64,000 bases of DNA from an uncultured Eubacterium sp. (GTDB lineage: Bacteria > Bacillota > Clostridia > Lachnospirales > Lachnospiraceae), in NCBI GenBank assembly GCA_910580075.1, contig CAJTVR010000008.1, forward strand, positions 20,312-84,311. The letters are read 5' to 3'. A program made the position numbers and the translations under genes. This document shows, piece after piece, positions 8,361 through 15,919 of the stretch. Under the pieces are notes generated by a model that saw only the letters and a program-made list of their open reading frames with translations, did no database searches and was not told the DNA's origin. Every line of letters starts with the position of its first letter. The stretch's first letter is position 1.

Positions 8361-9411
8361 ATTTTTTTACTGCTTTCCCGTAAATTCTCTTGATATTTTC
8401 TATATACCGGCTGCGGTTATCCAGCTTTTCTGCACGCAAACGCGCATGTTTAGATTTGTCTGCATAGTAATGTTCATCCGAAATCAGACGGCAGATTTCT
8501 TTTACATATTCATTCCCGTGCAGGCAGATTTTTCCGCATTCTTCGCTGACAATCTCTTTCAGCCCTCCCGCTCCGCTGCATATGACAGGTTTTCCCAAAG
8601 CCATCGCTTCAACTGCCGCCAGACCGAATCCTTCCCATTTCGAAGGCATGCACAGAATTTTAGCATGCTTTAGAATCCGGTATGGATTTTCCAAAAATCC
8701 TGTCATCGTAATTACATCCTCAAGTCCTAAATACCGAATCCGCTCCTGTACCTGGCCGCTTAGTTCCCCGTCTCCAATCATAACCGCTTTTACCTCTGGT
8801 CTTTTTTTATAAACTCTGGCTGTAATTTCTACAAATGCTATCGGATTCTTTGGTTCGGAAAGCCTCCCTAGAAATGCCAGGCTGTAGTCATTTTCCGAAT
8901 CCGGCTTCTGTCTGGATTTTTGAATAATCTGCATCGTGTCTATTGGATTGTGAATGACAGCAGATTTGTGCCTTAAGTATGTTCCAAAAATAAAATCGTC
9001 CATCACACAGTCCGATACCGTCAGGATTTTATAATACCGCATACAGGAAATGCCATAAGCTGCAGAATAAAGCCCAAACCTGCGAAGCCATGGAGCATTA
9101 TTGTGCAGATGACTGATCAGAGGAACTTTCGTTTTCAGCATGGAACAAAAAAGCCCGGCCCGGAAATCGTGCGCATGAATCAGGTCCGGCTGTATCTTAT
9201 TTACAGCCCGGCTAAGCTCTCTGATGCAGATTTTTTTTATTCTATAGTGTGGAATTTTGTGTTTTAACAGGATATCATGTATACTGCCATCTGGTGATAC
9301 ATATACACTGTCAGCCATTTCTCTGGTATGATTTATAATTGTTATGACGACATGTTCCGCACCAGAATAGCTTCCCGATGCCAGTACATGCATCACACGG
9401 ATTTTAGACAT
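8344..9411 (-). CDS. Glycosyltransferase family 4 (GT-B)
   Basis: 355 residues. The N-terminus VMHVLASGSYSGAEHVVI is the glycine-rich acceptor-side loop of GT4 enzymes. The C-terminal half carries LAFLGRLSEPKNP and the donor-binding EX7E stretch CMPSKWEGFGLAAVEAMALG. It transfers a sugar with retention of configuration from a nucleotide donor. The stop of the preceding GT4 gene and this start share one base (TGATG), and GGAGG precedes the ATG. The donor is unknown. Confidence 0.88.
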   Translation of the reverse strand: MSKIRVMHVLASGSYSGAEHVVITIINHTREMADSVYVSPDGSIHDILLKHKIPHYRIKKICIRELSRAVNKIQPDLIHAHDFRAGLFCSMLKTKVPLISHLHNNAPWLRRFGLYSAAYGISCMRYYKILTVSDCVMDDFIFGTYLRHKSAVIHNPIDTMQIIQKSRQKPDSENDYSLAFLGRLSEPKNPIAFVEITARVYKKRPEVKAVMIGDGELSGQVQERIRYLGLEDVITMTGFLENPYRILKHAKILCMPSKWEGFGLAAVEAMALGKPVICSGAGGLKEIVSEECGKICLHGNEYVKEICRLISDEHYYADKSKHARLRAEKLDNRSRYIENIKRIYGKAVKKYENTV

Positions 9412-10634
9412 CAGAAACCTCCTTTGGCATAAATCTTTTTCATCTTTGCACTGACAGCTTCCAGTCTGAATTTTTTTAATCTGCTGTATGGTTTTCTCTC
9501 AGACGTCATAACTGTCCCTTTTTCTGACAGACTGATCACCGCAGCAGCGATTTCCTTATGGTCTGCCGGATTCACAAGACAGCTGTTTTCAAGTCCTTCC
9601 AGCAGGTCCCGGTTTCCCCTGATCCGGCCTGCTATACATGGCAGGCCGGAAGCCATAGCCTCCATAAGGCTCATGTTAAGCCCTTCTCTTTTGGAGGGCA
9701 GAATAAAAATATCTGCTGCCGCAAGCAGTCCGGGTATATCCGTACGGTATCCAAGCAGATGAAGATGAGCGCTGACTCCCAGCCTTTGTGCCAGCTTTTC
9801 CAGTTCATTTCCCAGACTTCCTTTTCCGGCAATCATGTAATGCAGGCTGGCGTATTTGAGCGGATCTGCCTTTTTTATTTCAAAAAGTGCTTCAATGACA
9901 GCTTTATGATTTTTATTCTCATTCAGTTCTCCTGCTGAAAAAAGCATGATATCACTGTCTTTCAGGCACAGGCTGGCACGTACCTTTCCCCTGCATGTAT
10001 TGTGAGGTGCAAATTTTTCAATATTCACACCGGCTCCCGGCAGAGCATGTATCCGCTTTGCATGGAAATGTTTTTTTGCCCTCTGATAGTCTTCCTTTGT
10101 AATCGTAATCAGATCATCTGTCACCCATGAAAACAGCCATTCAGCCGGATAATAAAGCAGCCAGTTCCGTTTTGGAGCACCGCTGAAAAAATGAAATCCG
10201 TGTGCCGTATAAAATACTCTCGTTCCGTATGTTTTCCTGTACTTTGCAGCTTCTGCACGAACGAGCGCAGCACATATTGGAGAATGACAGTGAATAAGGT
10301 CAAAGTTTTGTTTCAGTAGTTTTTGAACCTGAAGTGCAGACTTAAGCTGGCATCCGGCTTTCCAGATGTTCCTGGAAAAATCAATCTGTACGGTATGTAC
10401 GCCTTTTGCCCTCATTTCTTTCGCAAAAGCGTCTATTTTTTCCTGTGAGTTAATGTCTTCTTTACTGTGGAAATTAGCGGCTGCTGTAACCTCATAACCC
10501 ATTTCAAGAAGGATTTGTATATTATTTCTGTTAAAATTGTCCAAAAGCGAAGCCACAGAAGCGATACAAAGTGCCTGTTTCTGATGCAGACAATTGTTAT
10601 TCCCTGCCTTCCCATTATGAATATCCAGTTTCAT
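9411..10634 (-). CDS. Glycosyltransferase family 4 (CapM/EpsF-like)
   Basis: 407 residues. The pattern CIASVASLLDNFNRNNIQIL near the N-terminus is typical of GT4 enzymes found at the start of Firmicute exopolysaccharide operons. LFSAGELNENKNH and the EX7E stretch LPSKREGLNMSLMEAMASGLP form the donor site. It is the first glycosyltransferase after the chain-length regulator, so it may act early in repeat-unit assembly. The true phosphoglycosyl transferase that primes undecaprenyl phosphate is not in the window. Confidence 0.88.
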   Translation of the reverse strand: MKLDIHNGKAGNNNCLHQKQALCIASVASLLDNFNRNNIQILLEMGYEVTAAANFHSKEDINSQEKIDAFAKEMRAKGVHTVQIDFSRNIWKAGCQLKSALQVQKLLKQNFDLIHCHSPICAALVRAEAAKYRKTYGTRVFYTAHGFHFFSGAPKRNWLLYYPAEWLFSWVTDDLITITKEDYQRAKKHFHAKRIHALPGAGVNIEKFAPHNTCRGKVRASLCLKDSDIMLFSAGELNENKNHKAVIEALFEIKKADPLKYASLHYMIAGKGSLGNELEKLAQRLGVSAHLHLLGYRTDIPGLLAAADIFILPSKREGLNMSLMEAMASGLPCIAGRIRGNRDLLEGLENSCLVNPADHKEIAAAVISLSEKGTVMTSERKPYSRLKKFRLEAVSAKMKKIYAKGGF

Positions 10635-10690
10635 TTTTCATCTCCAGTCAAAACAGCATATTCCAGCTTTAAGGATTTTCGCAGGCAGTC

Positions 10691-12097
10691 TTACCTGATA
10701 TCCAGCAATACAGCCCCTATGACAGGCACATCATTTTCAAGATAAAACTCTATTGCATTATTAAGTACAGAATAGGAAGTTGCTCCTATTTTGCACACTG
10801 CAGCGACTGCGAAATCATGTTCCGGCAGTTCCCACTGTGAACTGCCTTTTGATAAACTCTCCCCCGCTGCTGCCTGTATGCCCTGGTCTTTCAGCTGATC
10901 TGTCAAATATTTCAAAAATTCTGTTTCCTGTATCCCAGGTGTAAACTCTGTCAGCAGGCACAGCTTTTTAACCTTCTGTTTTTTACACGCCAGACTGATC
11001 CGGGCCATCATCTGTCTAACACTGTCTTCACCATTTACCGGAGCGCTCATAGATGCTTTGAGTTTTAATTTCCCATAAAACGGGATTCTGTAGTACGATT
11101 TGAATTCCTGCTCGCTTCTAATGACGCCTTTCAGTAAATAACTGCAGGCAAACATACAGCCGTAAATAAAAATGCCGCCACAGCATCCTAAGATGATGTA
11201 TTTGAAACTGATCTGATTAGCCGCCGGATTGTCCGCTTCTGCTGATTCTTCTTCCTGATCCGGCTGCGCTTCCTTTTCATATACCTGCTTTTGCTCTTCA
11301 TTTAGTGCACTGACCAGCGCATTCAGATTTGCCTGCTGTGATTTTAGAAGTTCTCTTTTTTCACGCTGCTGAGCCTGCAAAGTACTGTCTGTTCTTGTAC
11401 TATGCGTATCATCCAGAAGTGTCAGTATATGATTCCCGCAGAATTTTTTTACAGAAGAAGCATATTCTTTCAGGGAAATCTGTATAGCTTCAGCCAGCTG
11501 GTCTGCCATTTCAGCATCTTTTCCTGTCACTTCGATATACAGTAGTTTTTGAGTTTTAAAAGCATCTGGATTTTCCAAAATCACCTGTCTTTGAGCTTCT
11601 GCTGCTTCCCATACTGAAATCAGTTCTGTCAGGTAAGGAGCTTTTATCGAATCAAATTTCTTATTCTCTTTTATTACAGCCTCTGCTGCTTTTCCATATC
11701 TAAGAAATGATAAATAACTTTCAGCTATTTTAGGAAGTTCCTGAATGGATGCATCCTCTATGCAGTAGAGCAAAACCACGTGTTCCTTAGAATATGCATC
11801 CGCCTGCATCAGCACAGAGTTCTCTAAATATTCTTCCAGTCCGTCTATATCTGTTTTTATCCGCACCGCTTCCGTAACACTGCTGCGTTCTTCCTTTGTT
11901 AATTCCTTCTCTTGTGATACAGTTTCAGCTGATGTATCCGCAGTTCTATTTTTCAGATAACTATATCCGCCTAAAAGTAATGCTCCGGCAATTGCAAATA
12001 CCGCTGCCTGCTTCCATTTTCTGCAAAAACTGTAAAGTAAGTCCAGAAAATCAGCTTCTATATCATCTGATTTTTTGTAATCATTCATTTTTTCCAT
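10691..12097 (-). CDS. Wzz-like polysaccharide co-polymerase / chain-length regulator
   Basis: 468 residues. One membrane helix lies at about 31-48 and a second at about 295-320. Between them is a long helical extracellular part with coiled-coil stretches (QAQQREKRELLKSQQANLNAL). This is the layout of Wzz/CapA-type co-polymerases. The cytoplasmic tail after the second helix (about 150 residues) resembles the fold of a BY-kinase partner but shows no Walker A motif. An active kinase, if any, must be elsewhere. It follows the XRE regulator by 39 bp and precedes the glycosyltransferases. The AGGAG site lies about 10 nt before the ATG. Confidence 0.75.
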   Translation of the reverse strand: MEKMNDYKKSDDIEADFLDLLYSFCRKWKQAAVFAIAGALLLGGYSYLKNRTADTSAETVSQEKELTKEERSSVTEAVRIKTDIDGLEEYLENSVLMQADAYSKEHVVLLYCIEDASIQELPKIAESYLSFLRYGKAAEAVIKENKKFDSIKAPYLTELISVWEAAEAQRQVILENPDAFKTQKLLYIEVTGKDAEMADQLAEAIQISLKEYASSVKKFCGNHILTLLDDTHSTRTDSTLQAQQREKRELLKSQQANLNALVSALNEEQKQVYEKEAQPDQEEESAEADNPAANQISFKYIILGCCGGIFIYGCMFACSYLLKGVIRSEQEFKSYYRIPFYGKLKLKASMSAPVNGEDSVRQMMARISLACKKQKVKKLCLLTEFTPGIQETEFLKYLTDQLKDQGIQAAAGESLSKGSSQWELPEHDFAVAAVCKIGATSYSVLNNAIEFYLENDVPVIGAVLLDIR

Positions 12098-12136
12098 TTC
12101 AAAACTTCTCCTGCTCTATATTTGTACCGCCAGCAT

Positions 12137-12469
12137 CTATGTGCTGCTCATGATTTCCGCTACAGACTGCATGATTCGAATGTACATAGCATAACTGCTA
12201 TTTTTCTCCCTCGAACTCGTCCAGATTTTCTTCAGCTCATGACCAGACAGATTCGGAATTCCAAACAGCAGCTCTTCTGCATCAGATTCTAAAATACTGC
12301 AGATATTTGCAAATGTTTCCAGGCTCATACAGCGCGTCCCGCGTTCTATATGCCCCATAAATGAAAGGCAGATCCCGCATTTTTTCGCAAGCGCATCCTG
12401 TGACATCCCTTTTGCCTTTCTTGCCTGGCGAATCCTCTTTCCAATACCGGTATAGTCCAGTTTCTGCAT
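12137..12469 (-). CDS. XRE-family HTH regulator at the head of the exopolysaccharide operon
   Basis: 110 residues. The region IGKRIRQARKAKGMSQDALAKKCGICLSFMGHIERG is a lambda-Cro-type helix-turn-helix covering about residues 8-45. The remainder is a short helical tail. GGGAGG sits 5 nt before the ATG. As the first gene of the operon, and the first one behind the putative invertible promoter, it is likely to regulate exopolysaccharide transcription or the switch itself. Its operator cannot be identified from the sequence, although the 10-bp-spaced GTTAT boxes at 12549-12571 are a candidate. Confidence 0.85.
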   Translation of the reverse strand: MQKLDYTGIGKRIRQARKAKGMSQDALAKKCGICLSFMGHIERGTRCMSLETFANICSILESDAEELLFGIPNLSGHELKKIWTSSREKNSSYAMYIRIMQSVAEIMSST

Positions 12470-12553
12470 ATACTCCTCCCACCTTTTTCATGTCTTAAAT
12501 CAAACCTGCACAGATTGCTGCAGTTTCTTAAAAATAATTTTCATACATAACTT

Positions 12554-12863
12554 TTTGTTATAAAATGTTATCTAAAAGCATTCTATAGCAATTCTTTTAT
12601 TTTTGCAACTCTTAAGATTAAATTGGTATATTTTCAATAATTTCTCATTGATATTTTGCACTTTTTCTGTTTGTTTTTGTGCAAAATGTTTAAATTCTCT
12701 TACTTCAAGGCATCACACAAAATATTTTATCAGATATAGATTAAATGTGTAAATGTATCATTTCAAAGATATAAAAGTCATAACCAGATCCCGCAGACCC
12801 CGCATAAATTAAGAAGCTCATGGATTTTCAAACTTGATTTCATACATAACATTTTATAACAAA
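12554..12863. repeat. 18-bp inverted repeat pair flanking a promoter segment (putative invertible switch)
   Basis: TTTGTTATAAAATGTTAT at 12554-12571 recurs as its exact reverse complement at 12846-12863. Allowing two mismatches the match extends to AAC at 12549 and GTT at 12868 (21 of 23 positions). Each arm is also accompanied by the same direct 13-mer TTTCATACATAAC (12539-12551 and 12838-12850). The 274 bp between the arms are AT-rich, contain no ORF, and hold a promoter aimed at the exopolysaccharide operon. This is the geometry of DNA-inversion switches, in which a tyrosine recombinase flips a promoter. No inverted copy can be seen in one assembled sequence, so inversion is inference. Confidence 0.6.
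12724..12753 (-). promoter_or_regulatory. Promoter for the exopolysaccharide operon, inside the inverted repeats
   Basis: On the minus strand TTTACA (12753-12748) and TAAAAT (12729-12724) are 18 bp apart. The -10 is extended by TG one base upstream (TGATAAAAT). Transcription would start near 12717 and run left into the XRE gene after a leader of about 250 nt. If the segment between the inverted repeats flipped, this promoter would point towards the 3' end of the PIN-like gene and the operon would be silent. Confidence 0.55.
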
Positions 12864-12898
12864 TTGTTGCCTGGTAGTATCTTTAATCTGATAACTAA

Positions 12899-12985
12899 AA
12901 GGAGCTGCTGCACTAAGCAAACTATATACAGGATATAGTATACAGCTATATCTTGTATCAATTTTCTTAATGCGGCAGCCCCTTA
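12899..12985. repeat. Hairpin-ended dispersed repeat (family A)
   Basis: An 87-bp element whose ends pair: AGGAGCTGCTGCACTAAG near 12899-12917 against CTTAATGCGGCAGCCCCT near 12966-12983 (15 of 18). The centre carries ATACTATATCCTGTA on the minus strand. The same 15-mer and a similar end occur in the element at 54371-54521. It lies just downstream of the PIN-like gene and may serve as its terminator. It could be a miniature mobile element or a mobile terminator. Confidence 0.6.
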
Positions 12986-13009
12986 TAAAAGCTGTCCTTA
13001 GTATCTGTT

Positions 13010-13822
13010 TTATTGTTTATATCTCAGACTGCCATTCTGCAGCACTTCCAGCCTGCCCGCATACATTTCCTCGATAATTTGTCCGCATGGAACCTTACAC
13101 ATTTGCATCTGCTTTGACATATCGTGAACTCTGAAGGTCATCTGATTATGTTTTCTGCATTCATCAAGGTATGTCTGAATATATGGTTCTGCATCTTTCC
13201 TCGAAAGAATGCCTTCCTTGTTAAGCCGCATAAATGCAGAAAGCACACTAATGCATCTTGCACCGCCAAGACTTACTATCCCATTTCGTGCATTTTTATC
13301 GTCAGAACAGAAAACATATATTTGTTCACCCAGTTTTGTACTCAGCATTTGAAAGAGTACATAACTCTTTAACTCTCCAAGATTCTTTCCTTCACCGATT
13401 TTATCACAATCTGCCTTTAACTCTTGAAGAAAAGTCTCCTTCGATAACGCTGAATAATCCAATGCCTGAAGTCTTGTAAAATTTTCCTCAAAATAGCCAT
13501 TCTTATATGCTTCACAGCCATTCCTGAGCATGCCTGCATACACAGCCTGCGCAGAATCTGAATAGATGGCATGCAATTCATCCATTATTTCCTCATCAAA
13601 AACACAATGAACAGTTCCATCTGAATTCTTTGCTTTCAGCCACTCAGATGAATTTCCTATATTATGCCTTTCCAGCTCAGTCTTTATCTGCTCATGACAA
13701 TAAAACCGGTACCCCTGCATCTCCATGATCCGGTCGATCATTCGATTCTGGTCATCCTTCCGGATCAGATGAGTCTTTGAAATGAAATCAGTGTCCAGAA
13801 GAGCATATTTTACTTTTGCCAC
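13010..13822 (-). CDS. PIN-like domain protein, candidate toxin of an XRE/ImmA module
   Basis: 270 residues. The opening YALLDTDFISKTHLI resembles the first acidic strand of PIN nucleases. Acidic residues in YCHEQIKTELE and FCSDDKNARNGI could complete the metal site, as expected for a Mg2+-dependent RNase. The gene starts with GTG, preceded by AAGGTGAG, 9 bp behind a metallopeptidase gene that itself overlaps an XRE gene. XRE plus ImmA/IrrE plus a PIN-like gene is a recognised toxin-antitoxin-like grouping. RNase activity is inferred only from the short motifs, and the C-terminal 120 residues are unrecognised. Confidence 0.55.
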   Translation of the reverse strand: MAKVKYALLDTDFISKTHLIRKDDQNRMIDRIMEMQGYRFYCHEQIKTELERHNIGNSSEWLKAKNSDGTVHCVFDEEIMDELHAIYSDSAQAVYAGMLRNGCEAYKNGYFEENFTRLQALDYSALSKETFLQELKADCDKIGEGKNLGELKSYVLFQMLSTKLGEQIYVFCSDDKNARNGIVSLGGARCISVLSAFMRLNKEGILSRKDAEPYIQTYLDECRKHNQMTFRVHDMSKQMQMCKVPCGQIIEEMYAGRLEVLQNGSLRYKQ

Positions 13823-13831
13823 ATGCTCACC

Positions 13832-14653
13832 TTAACCTTCATTACGAAAGCCCTTTCTGATTTTTTCCAGGTATTCTCTGTCTGATTCCTCCCTGCTATC
13901 TGTTAAAAGATCGTTTTCACTGTTATATTCCATATCATCAAGCAGACTGCCAAAGTATAAAAGCTCCCTGCTGTTTTGCTGCCATCCTAAAGCCTTTCCG
14001 GTAAGCATTATCCGCTCTGATATAAAAGAAGCATCAGCCTTTAGCAGTTCCCCTGCTTTAGCAGGTGTAATATTATGATTCTCAGCCAGGCGCAATACAG
14101 CCGCCTTATACGGTAGTGCAAATAATTCCATCAGTGTCAGCACATCATCTACCCATATTTTCTCACAATTGATACCATAAATCTTAGTCTGCTCATCCAG
14201 TATACGATCCGGCATCAGCAACAGTCCGGCAAATGCATTAGCTTCAAGATCTTCCTGCGACACAGCCAGATCATCAGCCGTTTTAGAATCCAGTAACGAT
14301 CCGCTTGCAATCGTATCCGGATCTATATCTTCCGCATAGCAATGAATATGATACAGCTCATGACCTACGGCAAAAATCTGTTTGCAGATGGCAAGTTCTG
14401 AATTCACACAAAGAAAGAGCGTTCCTTTTTTTACGAATGTAAATGCCCACAGTTCCTCATCCTTAAACGGATACCTGAGTATTTCTAAAGGCAGTTCCCG
14501 CTTCCTTGCATAATTTGCAGCGATTCCAAAAATAGAATCACGAATGATCGTATTTCCACAATAATTTGCAGCAAAAGACTTTGCCTGAAAATCTATCTTT
14601 TCAAATTGCCCGGGCTGCCTGCTGAATAGGCTTTCCTCAAAAATATCTCCCAT
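13832..14653 (-). CDS. ImmA/IrrE-family metallo-endopeptidase
   Basis: 273 residues. VGHELYHIHCYAED contains the zinc-binding HExxH motif (HELYH). A downstream acidic residue in LEANAFAGLLLMP fits the third ligand pattern EANAFA typical of the COG2856/DUF955 family. Such proteases cleave or inactivate partner XRE repressors, as ImmA does in ICEBs1. The start ATG shares a base with the stop of the XRE gene (TGATG), so both are made from one transcript. Expected role: control of the XRE regulator and hence of the PIN-like protein. Confidence 0.85.
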   Translation of the reverse strand: MGDIFEESLFSRQPGQFEKIDFQAKSFAANYCGNTIIRDSIFGIAANYARKRELPLEILRYPFKDEELWAFTFVKKGTLFLCVNSELAICKQIFAVGHELYHIHCYAEDIDPDTIASGSLLDSKTADDLAVSQEDLEANAFAGLLLMPDRILDEQTKIYGINCEKIWVDDVLTLMELFALPYKAAVLRLAENHNITPAKAGELLKADASFISERIMLTGKALGWQQNSRELLYFGSLLDDMEYNSENDLLTDSREESDREYLEKIRKGFRNEG

Positions 14654-15030
14654 CAGTCTTCCTCCCAGGCAGTCATCATAACATTTCCATTCTCACGAAC
14701 TCTTTTATGAAAGAGAATCATGTCAGCAAGCTCATCGGCAAGCTGCAGGGCTTGTTTTGCCTGTTCAGACTGAACCTTTCCCATAAAAGCATGAACCGCA
14801 CTGGTATCAGCATGCACTGAAGATATCCTTGTCAGTTCCTCCATTTTCACATCAAGGTAATCCGCAATGGATTTAAGCTCAGCTGCATGAATCATACGTG
14901 TACCATTAAGCATCTTATTTACAGTCTGTTTATTTGTTCCGAGAGCATCTGCGAGTCCTGTCTGTTTTTTATTCTGCTTTTTAAGCAGCGCAAGTATATT
15001 TCCTGCAATCATCATATTCATATTAACCAT
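14653..15030 (-). CDS. XRE-family HTH regulator of the ImmA/PIN module
   Basis: 125 residues from the ATG at 15030, chosen because GAAGGAGG lies 8 nt upstream. An ATG further up at 15084 is upstream of the predicted transcription start and is rejected. ILALLKKQNKKQTGLADALGTNKQTVNKMLNGTRM is a clear Cro/C1-type HTH. The tail is helical. It is first in a three-gene operon with the metallopeptidase and PIN-like genes and probably represses its own promoter at 15076-15104. Confidence 0.85.
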   Translation of the reverse strand: MVNMNMMIAGNILALLKKQNKKQTGLADALGTNKQTVNKMLNGTRMIHAAELKSIADYLDVKMEELTRISSVHADTSAVHAFMGKVQSEQAKQALQLADELADMILFHKRVRENGNVMMTAWEED

Positions 15031-15075
15031 TGAATCTGCCTCCTTCTCTGGTAAGAATCTCATTTTCTCACCTAT

Positions 15076-15104
15076 ATTATACATCGTAAAACCACAATGG
15101 TCAA
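15076..15104 (-). promoter_or_regulatory. Promoter of the XRE/ImmA/PIN operon
   Basis: TTGACC (15104-15099) and TATAAT (15081-15076) are separated by exactly 17 bp on the minus strand. This is a near-consensus sigma-A promoter, with transcription starting near 15069. The rest of 15105-15356 holds no credible gene. Confidence 0.75.
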
Positions 15105-15293
15105 CATTATATTTACTTAATTTTATTTATGCAAAAAGTTGGTAACTATATTATTGATTTTCTCTGTCACAAATTGAATTTCACAATATGATGCATATAC
15201 CAGTATACGTAATCTCAAAACATTTACCTTAATTTCCATTATCCAAAATGCTTTGCTAAAGCTTCTAATCCGTTTGTCTGCTGAACGTGTTTT

Positions 15294-15326
15294 ACGGGCG
15301 GCCGCCAAAGCGCACCGCCCGTTTTT
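15294..15326 (+). terminator. GC-rich hairpin with T-tract between XRE and gerW genes
   Basis: ACGGGCGG (15294-15301) pairs perfectly with CCGCCCGT (15315-15322), followed on the plus strand by TTTTT. The T-tract orientation favours plus-strand termination, yet both neighbours are on the minus strand. It may shield the region from antisense transcripts or merely act as a weak barrier after gerW. Confidence 0.45.
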
Positions 15327-15356
15327 ATAACTAAATCCAGCCAATTTATCTAATTT

Positions 15357-15782
15357 TTACACATTCGTCTGATTCAGCGACTGATCCAGCTGGCTTTCTA
15401 ATTCTTCTGCCGCTTTCTGCTGTGCCTGGGCATCGACTTCTGCTGTCTTATCTTTTGAGGTAAATTTATTTACAAAATCCGGTACCATATCCAGAATTTT
15501 TGTGATACCATCCTGATTTTTGACATTTACAAGCTTTGTTGTACCGTTTTGAATCACCAGTACTGCACTTGGTGTAATTTTACCGCCCATACCGCCGCCG
15601 CCACTGTTTTTGTTTTCACCTGTAAATGCTCCTGCTGCAACACCAAAGGTCACATCTACCAGCGGAAGAATAATGGTTTCGCCAATATGAACGGCATCAC
15701 CTACTACGGTTTTGGTTGTAATGAAACTGTCCATGCCTTTAAATAAGGATGCGACTGTTGTGCTGAAACTGTTGTCTGACAT
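15357..15782 (-). CDS. gerW: Sporulation/germination protein GerW family (YtfJ)
   Basis: 141 residues. VVGDAVHIGETIILPLVDVTFGVAAG, the glycine run GGGGMGGKITPSAVLVI, and the central strand VLVIQNGTTKLVNV are the hallmark of GerW/YtfJ. That protein is made in the forespore of Bacillus and needed for proper germination with some germinants. The C-terminus is a charged helix rich in Gln and Glu. It lies downstream of a DUF2953 gene, matching the ytfI-ytfJ neighbourhood of Bacillus. It supports a spore-forming host. AGGAGG precedes the ATG. Confidence 0.88.
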   Translation of the reverse strand: MSDNSFSTTVASLFKGMDSFITTKTVVGDAVHIGETIILPLVDVTFGVAAGAFTGENKNSGGGGMGGKITPSAVLVIQNGTTKLVNVKNQDGITKILDMVPDFVNKFTSKDKTAEVDAQAQQKAAEELESQLDQSLNQTNV

Positions 15783-15919
15783 CTGTTTTTCCTCCTGTTT
15801 CTCAGAATATAGTTTCTACCTGTAATATTTCAGATATACTGCCCCGTTACTCTGTTTTTATTATTTACTGTATCAGGCAGCCTTTTGAACTTTTTTATGG
15901 CTGCTGTATCAAAAATCCG

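Noticed and set aside
15123..15344. 73-codon minus-strand frame between gerW and the XRE gene
   Set aside because: No ribosome binding site, no recognisable motif, and it includes the GC-rich hairpin at 15294-15326.
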